Source: Leptasterias polaris (taxonomy: Eukaryota > Echinodermata > Asteroidea > Forcipulatida > Asteriidae). From it: DNA of 64,000 nucleotides. Positions 38,480-46,944 of the stretch are shown one piece after another. The DNA is taken from contig JAZGTN010000177.1 of assembly GCA_037783415.1 (NCBI GenBank), positions 434,001-498,000 on the forward strand, written 5' to 3'. The translations under genes were made by a program, and so were the position numbers. A model generated the notes under the pieces. The model did no database searches and was not told where the DNA came from. It saw nothing but the letters and a program-made list of their open reading frames with translations. Positions within the stretch are counted from its first letter, which is position 1; each line of letters opens with the position of its first letter.

Positions 38480-39902
38480 TCCGGACCTCCATCAGCTTTG
38501 GTAGTTGCCGAAGTTGGTCGCTTGTTGAATGCTGCAGTTGCACAGAACACGCATAAGAAATATAGAGACGCATGGAAATCATTTTGTCAATTCAAACAGC
38601 AGCCCCTGACGGGATCGGCAACGGCATCAGTTGCAGACGTTCGCCATTATATCGCTTGGCTTTTATTACATGTACGTGGTTTCGCACCATCCACAATATA
38701 TATATATATTGTTGGTTTATTTCATAAATAAAAACTTCACAGCCCTAAGGAGGCTGAATTGAGTTTAATTTGTACAATAATAAGAAGAGTAAAGATCATC
38801 TAAAAATAGACAACAGTCAGAGAAAAAAAAAAATTGTAAGCCAAAATACATGGATAAAAATATATATATATAAAACTAAAAAAATAAACACATTAAAGGA
38901 AGCTGGATAAACACTTGGGGGGGAAAAAAAAAAAAAAAAAAAAAAAGGACTGTTTTTATACCGGTTAGTTTTGCAGCGAGGAATGGAGAGGTGATTATTG
39001 TTTCTTAATTTATGACTATGAGTTTGTGTTCTTTGCTCAGGAAGCCAGCTACTAAATGAATCATCTTTAAGAAGGCTACATACAAATTGATAACAAAGTT
39101 CCTCTCTTCTATTAGCAAGGGTACAGAGTTCCAGTACAGTTAGTGATTGTTCATATCCATTGTATTGAGATCCTACATGTAGTATGATTCTGCATGCCCT
39201 TTTCTGCTGTTGTTCAAGGGCATTGCACTGTTGATGTGTTTACAGATGTCCAAACTGGGACAATGTATGTGGTTGGGGTAGGGTTTTACCATAAAATGTC
39301 GGGTGGTTATGATCCTACAAAAGATTTTCTGGTTGCTAAACTTATTGAGGGTGCGAAGCGTGAATCCCCTGTTCAAGATAGTCGGGTGCCCCTTTCCTTG
39401 CCATTACTCTTGCAAATTGTTGGTGCATTGCCACACATTTGTTCCTCGTGCTTTGACGCTGTTTTATTCCGAACCGTTTTTTCATGAAGCGTCTTTTTTG
39501 GTTTCATGCGTGTTGGGAGTTTGCAGTTGCTGGGACACAGTCTTTTACTGGCGATGTTTTGGCGATGTTTTGGCTATGCCAGATGTGCGTTTTTGTGATA
39601 TGGGGTCTCCCAACGCTTGCGTTCAAATTGCTTTTCGGCATGCCAAAAAAAGCCCAGTGTTTTGCCACTTTGATGGCCGCCCTCTTACTCGGTACCAATT
39701 CAATGCAGTGTTGCGCAAGGTGGTGGACTTTGCGGGTTTCTCGGGGTTGCATATTCGCGGTCATTCATTTCGAATAGGTGCAGCATCTACCACGGCCAGT
39801 TTGGGTAGCTCTCAAAGTGAAATACGCCAAATGGGTCGATGGCGTTCTGATGCTTTTCTAAGCTACATCAGACCGATCCCGGTATGTGCACTTAATAAAT
39901 AA
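38480..39902 (+). pseudogene. Ngaro-like tyrosine recombinase, split by an insertion
   Basis: N-terminal core-binding part: GRLLNAAVAQNTHKKYRDAW ... GFAPSTI (38498-38700). After the insertion the frame resumes at MYVVGVGFYHKMSGGYDPTK (about 39264). The catalytic part shows FFGFMRVGS (Arg I, in a shifted frame), GHSFRIGAAS (H-x-x-R) and GRWRSDAFLSYIRP (Tyr nucleophile). All four catalytic residues are recognisable, but not in one frame. Role: integration of the circular DNA copy. Confidence 0.85.
38703..39259 (-). mobile_element. 5'-truncated non-LTR retrotransposon inside the recombinase
   Basis: Minus-strand frame: LEQQQKRACRIILHVGSQYN, LANRREELCYQFVCSLLK, WLPEQRTQTHSHKLRNNN, the usual C-terminal part of CR1/Jockey-like RTs. 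It ends in an A+T-rich tail with AATAAA-like sequence near 38728-38735. A roughly 9-bp direct repeat (ACAATATAT / ACAATGTAT) borders the insertion. HV in RIILHVG is a six-base TACATGTA insertion (39174-39181). Confidence 0.75.
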
Positions 39903-39944
39903 GTCGCTGTCCAGTTCGTCTACAGTTGGTCTTTTATTCTTTAT

Positions 39945-40456
39945 AGGTTCCATATGGATCATAGGCAATTCACTCATTCTTAGGGCGGAATGTCCTTTAG
40001 GCTTGGCAGCAAGAATTTTCTGGAAAGGGAAAGGCGGGGCTGGTCTTGCGCAATTTCATGGTTTATGGTCCGACTTGGTTATGTAAGCGGCGACATCTGC
40101 CAGCTTCACTTATTCTTCATCTTGGCACTAATGACCTAATTTCAGTAGATGAATATGCCATGTGTCAGCAAATTGCGGTACTCATTGGTGATGTTGGTGC
40201 TGCCTATCCACAGATCGCCTTGGTGTGGTCGGAAATTCTGCCGCGCGTTTTTTATTTTGGTGTGCGGTCTCAACCTGCTTTGGAGCGAAAGCGCCGAACC
40301 ATTAATCGCTGGGCGAAAGCACAGTGCGCAGCAAATCACGCTCACTACTTGCAGCACCCGCAATATGTGTGGTCAGATATTTCCCTGTACCAATATGATG
40401 GTGTGCATCAACCGCGGGAACCAGCTTTTTGTTTACAATTTGCGCCAGTGCATTAG
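39945..40456 (+). pseudogene. SGNH/GDSL-type hydrolase module of the Ngaro-like element
   Basis: Contains the SGNH family blocks: IWIIGNSLILRAE (block I Ser), ILHLGTNDL (block III Gly-x-Asn-Asp), VWSEILPR, and YDGVHQP (block V Asp-x-x-His). A frameshift near 40045-40070 separates block I from the rest. Such modules are known in Ngaro-group retrotransposons; their role in the life cycle is not established. It follows the recombinase directly, in the same orientation. Confidence 0.8.
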
Positions 40457-40920
40457 TTCCTTTGTTGGGCAGTAATATCTCGTTGCTAAATGGATTTTCA
40501 CTGTGTATTGTTTTGCTGTCTTTCCTTGGTGGGCGCGCTTGGCGCGTGTGGCAGTTTCAATTCGGTCAGACAGTCATTACACACACTTGTGGGCGCTTTT
40601 TGTGATCATTAAGCCAGTTGTTGTAATGCGGCTTTATGAGCCATTACTTATTATTGTATAATTGTTATTATGTGTTACAGTTGCCATAGCGCTCACGAGT
40701 ATCAGGAAGCTATAATTCCGACATAATGTTTCATCGGTGGAAATGCAACTGTACTTAGTATATAATTAACAGTGTGATTACACATGTTGCTTGTTCTGAT
40801 AATCATTCAGTTATATTAAAAGTACACTTTTAATGTTATGCCGGTTTGGCTAGACAGTGTTGGGCTTGGAGGTGGTCAGTTTGCCAAAGGGTAGCCGGCA
40901 TTTTAAATAAAAACAGCGTT

Positions 40921-41497
40921 TAGACTGTGACAGAAAATCAGAAAACTGAGCATAAGTGCCCGAAGTCTGAGCATAAGTGCCCGATTTAATTTTTAATCCG
41001 GGTTATGAAACTTACTGATCGAATGCTACTGTACACAAATTTGTAGAAAGCCCTACTGCTGACATTTTTTTCAAAAACATCACAGATTTTTAGGGGAAAT
41101 TGTTTGCAATCCAGTGGGAGTCGTGCCGGTAGGTTTATTTCTTGCGTAAATTGTTGCTTTGCGATTGTGTTACAGTGATTAAAAGTAGCCTTTCAGAATA
41201 GTTGTGATGAAGTAGCGGCTAGTACATGTAGTTGAGTTCACATAGAACTTGTACGGCACAGTGGGTCGATCATAGAGATTAACCTACTAGACAGTTGACC
41301 ATAGAGGTTGACTGCGGGCCATTCATTATTAGTCGAGTAGTCCAACTGTAAGGAAGCTCAGATAGAGACACTGTGAAACAATCGGCGTGCTAGCGTGTGC
41401 ATTTTGGTTGCCAAATTTGCTGAGTGGATTGGTTCCGCGAGGGGTGCACTCACGTAAGACAAGGTTTGTTAAAGGATTGTGTAAGGTTTGTAAAAGG
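40921..41497. other. Unassigned spacer
   Basis: A duplicated CTGAGCATAAGTGCCCGA at 40947-40984 is the only structure I see. Confidence 0.4.
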
Positions 41498-41501
41498 TTA
41501 A

Positions 41502-42065
41502 CCCTTTCCTTACCATTGGCGACTTTAGTCGACCAAGCTTACACCCAAAAAAGCACTCAAGCCTGAGCACAAAGGCCATTTGTAATAAAGCTGCAGTTTT
41601 GTCCATGTTTGCCCTCCATACCCAAGCTTACCATCATTGGAAAGGGAAAGATCGGATCTTTCCAATGATGGTAAAATAAAATAAGGTTGCTATTTTGCAA
41701 TCTCTTCAAATTGCAGTTGAAAGATCCGAAATGCAAAACACCTACGGAGCGCCATACAGTTGTGTACAAAAAAGTGTTTGAGATTACAGATCACACAGAG
41801 GAAAGAAAGACAAAGAACTTTGACATTTATTGACCGATCTCAATGATTTGTTGATTTATATATGAAAGGGAATTCATAAGTGAGAACTTTTTCATTACTC
41901 ATTTTGCTGTAAAACAATATCTTTAAGGAGATAATTGAGTTTGTAAAAATGGCCTTTGAACGAAAGCTTTCTGTTTTGTAAGAATGTGTGCTTCACGCTT
42001 GAGTGGTCAAACAATGCGGTCACCAGCAGTTGTTTACATGTCCAAACAGTTCGGTCAGGAAAGGG
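41502..42065. mobile_element. piggyBac-type MITE C
   Basis: TTAA (41498-41501, 42066-42069) flanks inverted ends CCCTTTCCTTACC and GGTCAGGAAAGGG (one mismatch). Contains an inner hairpin around 41630-41673 (CCATCATTGGAAAG / CTTTCCAATGATGG). 564 bp, no transposase. Confidence 0.85.
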
Positions 42066-42172
42066 TTAAAAATAAAGGAAGGAGTCTTAAGAGAGTTGCC
42101 CAGAGAAGGCATTAAAGAGAATTGCCCATGAGGCAATAAGAGAGGATTGACACATAGAACTTTGCCCGCGTC

Positions 42173-42348
42173 TGTTGTGATAATACTTACGTAGGACTGG
42201 TACAAGTCTACACTTCATGTTTATTCATATGTAACCCAGGACACATTATAGCTATTGTATTTCTCACAACCAACGTTCTGAAGTTGCTAATAAATCACTG
42301 TGTTTCAACTTATAACATCAAGTCTCCAACCTTTTAACTATTATAACA
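42173..42348 (+). repeat. Gypsy left LTR (176 bp)
   Basis: TG...CA ends. The identical start lies at 45979 and the identical remainder at 57885-58004 (a few mismatches). Contains AATAAA within GCTAATAAATCAC. Confidence 0.9.
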
Positions 42349-42612
42349 TGGTGTCAGAAGTACATATGTACTAAGGACTCTCCTGGACAGGTACTGTAAC
42401 GAAAATATTGCTTAAAAACTACATGTACAGCAAAATAGTTGCAAAGTGGAAGACAATCCGTTGCTGGTCTGCCAAAAAATCCATGCAGTCCATGTGTGCA
42501 CTGTTAACGTAGCATACAAATCTGTACAGTGGAGTGAACTTTCCATTGCCCTCGTATACGTGAACTCTGTGTGAACTCTGTGTGTGCAAATTGATACATT
42601 GTTGCAGACAAT

Positions 42613-43430
42613 ATGGATGTACTGCCACCTCCGAGCGCACTTGAACTTACCGGTAATGTTGCAGAAAACTGGAAGAGATTTAAACAACGTTTCCAGTTGT
42701 ACATAAGTGCCATTGGTGTATCAAAGAAAGTTGACAATGACAATCAACTAACATCAATCCTACTGCATGTTATTGGTGAGCCAGCCCTTGATGTGTACAA
42801 TACATTCAAATGGGATGAGGAGGGCGACACAAAGGTAATGGCAAAGGTAATGGCCAAATTGGAGAAGTACTGTACCCCGAAAACCAACTTGACACTGGAG
42901 AGATTTCACTTCAACAACTGTTGCCAGCAACCAGGTGAGGGAATACATGTAGATGCATACCTCACTAGACTTAAAAAACACAGTAAAAAGTGTGAATTTG
43001 GCACACTACAAGATTCACTGGTCAAGGATAGACTAGTATACGTGTGGCATTGTTGATAATGTGACCAGAGAACGCCTTCTTCGAGGTGAAGACTTAAATC
43101 TCGACAAAGCAGTCAAAATTTGCAAGGCTGCTGAGTTAGTGAAAGAGCGTTCCAAAGAGCTACAGTCCGCAGCACCGACAGTCAATGCTGTGCAGAAAAA
43201 ATCAGCGAAAACAAAAGCAAAAAAGCCTTGGAATACACCTAATGACCAGACAAGTCAAAGGAAACAACAAACTGGTGATAAACATCACTGCAGACGCTGT
43301 GATAACTGGCATGTTTCTGGAAAATGCCCAGCGTATGGTGAAATTTGTGCGTACTGTAAAGGCAAAAATCACTTTGCCAAGTGTTGCTTCAAGAAAAGTG
43401 GACAACGCCAAGTACACACAGTAGACCAGG
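42613..43430 (+). pseudogene. Gypsy gag with CCHC zinc knuckle
   Basis: Starts MDVLPPPSALELTGNVAENW (42613). The matrix/capsid-like part runs to about 43040, where a short insertion shifts the frame. A second frame then carries RERLLRGEDLNLDKAVKICK and, near its end, a zinc-knuckle block CAYCKGKNHFAKCC preceded by another Cys/His group. GEGIHVDAYLTRL contains two extra residues (HV) from a six-base insertion at 42944-42951. Nonfunctional because of the frameshift. Confidence 0.85.
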
Positions 43431-43499
43431 AGGACGAGGAGGACACGAGTGATTTTGTTTTGGACACTGTCACGGTAGACTCAGTAAACACACAAACAG

Positions 43500-43830
43500 A
43501 TGACTGGGTCTATCCCCTCATAGTGAATGGAACAACCATACCCATCAAATTAGATACAGGTGCGCAAGTGAACATTTTGCCAGAGTCTGACTACAATCGG
43601 CTGCAAAATAAGCCACAGCTAAGACAGGCCACAGAAACACTGAAAGCCTACAATCAAAGTCAGATCATAGTCATGTGTTGTCACTGTGGACTATAACGCA
43701 CGCAAACACAAAATGTTGGTCTTTGTGGTCCCTGGAAACAAACAAGCATTGTTAGGCAGACAAGCTTGTGAACGGTTGGGTCTCGTCAAATTAGCCTGTG
43801 CTGTCACAAAAACGGGCCACTGCTCAGGGT
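43500..43830 (+). pseudogene. Gypsy aspartic protease
   Basis: Continues the gag frame: VYPLIVNGTTIPIKLDTGAQ, with the retropepsin LDTGA active site, then a frameshift near 43670 and LLGRQACERLGLVK. Directly afterwards the sequence jumps to the end of RNase H (YDLHVFYTPGKQ, LVVADTLSRVP near 43850), so the RT region was deleted. Confidence 0.85.
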
Positions 43831-44043
43831 ACAGAAGTACGACTTACATGTATTCTACACCCCTGGGAAACAACTGGTCGTCGCAGATACCCTATCCCGT
43901 GTACCAGACTGTAACGCTGACAAAGGGGAAGCTGCGAGAGTGCAAAGTCTTGATGATGTCGTGGAAGCATTCGTTGATATGATCATTGAGACAATGCCCG
44001 TGTCTGACAACAGATTTAATCAGATACGTGATGCAACTCAAGC

Positions 44044-44044
<1 letters not shown>

Positions 44045-44083
<39 letters not shown>

Positions 44084-44510
44084 TATTCAGGCATAAGAAC
44101 AATACAAGCAAAATATCACAAAAAGCAAGATAAAAAAAGAATACAAATTAAATAACCCGCCCCACCCCAATATACAGCATGGATAAAATTTTAAGTGAAA
44201 ACATACAAAATAAGCAAGGCAAAGATAGAGCGCACAAAAAGGGATCACAACAAATAAAAGAACAACAAACCAGGGAAAACAGGCAAAACAAAAGGGCTGC
44301 CTAGGAGAAAGACAAAAGTGAAATAAAACACTATCACCACAGAGGTGTGTCACTCCGACCCTCAAAAACAGCGACAATGACAGCCAAAACAAGAAACACA
44401 CGTAGACCAACAAAAAACAGAGAACAGACGAACACAAGAAGCAGACGGACACGATGGAAACCAGGACAAAGCCGATTCAGTAAAAGTTAAAAGTTAAAAA
44501 GCCGACGACC
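44045..44510 (-). mobile_element. Insertion with (AAT)n head inside the Gypsy element, probable retroposon tail
   Basis: A pure ATA/AAT repeat (about 44046-44081) followed by TTTATTCAGGCATAAGAACA. Read on the minus strand this is a 3' end ending ...CTGAATAAAG(TATTAT)n, as in some non-LTR elements. The remaining roughly 400 bp has no recognisable coding sequence. Confidence 0.5.
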
Positions 44511-44530
44511 AACTGACCAACCTGAAGCGC

Positions 44531-45685
44531 ATGATAATACAGGAATGGCCAGAGGAACGACACCAATGTCCTAGTGACGTTCGCCCCTTCTGGAATAATC
44601 GAGCCGAGCTATCAGTGGCCGAGGATGTGATTTTCAAGGGTACTAGAATTGTAATCCCTCGCATGCTTCGTAAGGATGTGTTGCTCAAGATTCACGAAGG
44701 TCACATGGGAATAGAGAAATGCCGCCGTCGTGCGCGTGATACTGTCTACTGGCCCGGCATGAATGCCGAAATCAGTAATACATATATGGTTAGCCAATGT
44801 GACGCGTGCCAAAAGCATCAACCAAGCCAACAACCTGTGGAACCACTCAATCCACATGAGATACCAGTCAGAGCTTGGCAACGAGTTGGAGCAGATATCG
44901 GTACCAATGGAGGAAAAGATTACTTGATAGTCTGTGATTATTACTCAGGATATCCAGAGGTGGTAACCCTAACCACCACCACGAGCAAAGCTGTGATCAA
45001 CGCGATCAAATCCATGTTTGCACGACACGGCGTGCCTGATGTGGTCATGTCAGACAATGGCCCACAGTTTGGAAGCAAAGAATTCGCAGACTTCGCGAAA
45101 GATTGGGGGTTTGAACATCAGACCTCAAGCCCGCACTACCCTCGATCTAATGGATTAGCAGAGAGTGCTGTGAAAACTGTAAAGCAAATGATCAAGAAGT
45201 GTCAGGAAACAAAGCAGGATTTTCACAAAGCCCTGTTAGTCTATCGCTCAACACCACTTCAAAATGGACTGTCCCCAAGTCAAATGCTAATGAATAGGCG
45301 CGTTAAAACAACACTGCCTGTTCACCCACAACGCTTGGAACCAGAGGTACAACAAGGTGTGGTCTCCGACAAGATCCAGAGTAGACTTCAACAGAAACAA
45401 CTGCATGATCGCAAAGCACATTCTCTGGAACCCCTTAACCCGCAGGATCGAGTCAGGGTGCAAGACTACCGCACAGGTCTATGGACAGTGAGAGCCACTG
45501 TTCTCTGCAAAGTGGCACCCCGATCCTATGAAATCAAGGCTGAAGGTGGTGGGATCCTACGTCGCAACAGAGGTGCCATACGAAAGGACACTGTTCCTAA
45601 GCAGAGATTTGTTGATCCTAAACTGCTGGAGGAGGAACTGACACTTCAGCTTGCCAGGGAACATCCTGAACAAACTGAGACATAA
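44531..45685 (+). CDS. Gypsy integrase (open frame, 384 residues)
   Basis: Intact frame with the HHCC zinc-binding domain (IHEGHMGIEKC ... CDACQKH) and the Asp-Asp-Glu catalytic core: RVGADIG, VVMSDNGPQF and NGLAESAVK. A C-terminal DNA-binding region follows (DRVRVQDYRTGLWTVRATV). In a complete element it would be the end of pol and insert the cDNA. The element lacks RT, so this is a leftover despite being open. A short tail SSRTIRHPKRLIETL follows in another frame to 45783, before the purine tract. Confidence 0.9.
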   Translation: MIIQEWPEERHQCPSDVRPFWNNRAELSVAEDVIFKGTRIVIPRMLRKDVLLKIHEGHMGIEKCRRRARDTVYWPGMNAEISNTYMVSQCDACQKHQPSQQPVEPLNPHEIPVRAWQRVGADIGTNGGKDYLIVCDYYSGYPEVVTLTTTTSKAVINAIKSMFARHGVPDVVMSDNGPQFGSKEFADFAKDWGFEHQTSSPHYPRSNGLAESAVKTVKQMIKKCQETKQDFHKALLVYRSTPLQNGLSPSQMLMNRRVKTTLPVHPQRLEPEVQQGVVSDKIQSRLQQKQLHDRKAHSLEPLNPQDRVRVQDYRTGLWTVRATVLCKVAPRSYEIKAEGGGILRRNRGAIRKDTVPKQRFVDPKLLEEELTLQLAREHPEQTET

Positions 45686-45978
45686 CAGGATATTGCCACT
45701 CCTGTTGGGTCACCGCATGAACAGACTTTTAGGAGATCCTCGCGCACCATCAGACACCCAAAGCGTTTGATTGAGACACTTTAACTCTGTTGACATTTAA
45801 GCATAATGTTGTGTTACTATGTTATCGTGTTAAACATATATTATGCGTCATCATTTAAACTCTGGATATATTCATGAACCAAAAATAAGTTTAGACTGTG
45901 GTTTAAGTTGACCTTGCCATATCAGTTGTTTGAAAAGTTTGTAGCCCTTGTTAGAAAGTTCTATCTCGAGAGGGAAGA

Positions 45979-46043
45979 TGTTGTGATAATACTTACGTAG
46001 GACTGGTACAAGTCTACACTTCATGTTTATTCATATGTAACCC
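45979..46043 (+). repeat. Gypsy right LTR, first part
   Basis: Matches 42173-42237, then is cut by the TAGACTTG end of the DNA transposon. Confidence 0.9.
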
Positions 46044-46205
46044 TAGACTTGTTGACAAGTCGTTAATGATGGTCGCGGTGAGTCGAGTCGCGCGAAGTGC
46101 TGTCGCGTAAAAGAATGCTCTCGCGAGATCACTGCTCTCGCGCGAAGTTGCTGGCTGCCAACTCTTCTTCGTCATTAACGACTTGTGAAACCCGCTGGCG
46201 GTACA
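46044..46205. repeat. Left terminal inverted repeat
   Basis: Begins TAGACTTGTTGACAAGTCGT and contains its own inner inverted copy: ACAAGTCGTTAATGA at about 46057 against TCATTAACGACTTGT at about 46171. Several TCTCGCG/CGCGAGA motifs. Inverted match to 57735-57884. Confidence 0.88.
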
Positions 46206-46400
46206 TATTCATTTATTCAAGTATGAACGCAGTGTACATTACGGTTGCTGTAGCGACGATCATGAAGACGAGTCCATTTTATCTGAGGGTAGTACTAATT
46301 TTAGTTACTGTAAATGTACTGAATGCTTGCGCTTGAGACATCTGTGGGTGTGTTTTGTGGGTGTTAACTCCTTCATTAGTTTAGTAACTAAAGAAATAAT
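46190..46400 (+). other. Conserved left-end segment with Cys-rich reading frame
   Basis: This segment is shared with the non-autonomous relative (60405-60615). One frame reads SVHYGCCSDDHEDESILS and then SYCKCTECLRL in both copies, with only a few substitutions, some changing residues. It could be the first exon of the transposase gene or simply transcription-control sequence. No splice junction is proven. Confidence 0.4.
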
Positions 46401-46944
46401 ATAAATTTATCTTAAAACGCATTATAATATATCTGTTTAAAATGTGTGATTGGCCTCATAAAAATAAGTACTGCCTACCGTGAATGGTAACTGATTCGCT
46501 CCAGTCCTTTAACCCGATGGGTTCTACAGTGATTGTGTATATTAAACTTGATACAAGTCTCTGTATAGTAGATATGTCCAATTACTCATTAAGATGTTTT
46601 AATTGTGAATGCCAGACAAATTTCAATTAAAAAAACACGTTTGTATATTACTGCCAGCCATAAAATTTAGTAATTTTACTAGCAAACACTATTTTTTAGC
46701 TTTCAACTAAGGGTTATTAAAACCGTAGTATTTTGAAGTCCATGATCGACATGCGGAAATTTGGTGTCTTGTGGACAAGTTTCCAGGGCAGTCATGTGAT
46801 CGCAGAGTTTTGGAAAAAGTTTTCAGTAACTCTTTTCAGATGTTGATTAATAAGTTAAACAAAGTTTCTGCGCGTTAAAGTGTATAGCTGAAACAGGGAA
46901 TGTGACTTGTTAATCACCGATGATGGCGAATCAACCTACTGTAG

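Larger units (their letters stand above)
35430..40920 (+). mobile_element. Ngaro-type tyrosine-recombinase retrotransposon, decayed
   Basis: Plus-strand order: gag-like ORF, RT/RNase H, tyrosine recombinase, SGNH hydrolase. Ngaro elements are known to pair a tyrosine recombinase with DIRS-type RT, and some carry an SGNH hydrolase. Stops and frameshifts run throughout. The recombinase is split by a non-LTR insertion (38703-39259). About 550 bp between RNase H and recombinase (37925-38480) is unassigned and may be another insertion. Element ends are approximate; an AATAAA near 40908 may be its poly(A) signal. Confidence 0.8.

Noticed and set aside
43852..43859. TACATGTA in Gypsy RNase H as a further insertion
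   Set aside because: It encodes LHV in YDLHVFYTPG at the normal length of the motif.
44087..44452. 121-codon hydrophobic minus-strand frame
   Set aside because: Composition follows the A+T-rich insertion inside the Gypsy element; no domain. Read as chance.
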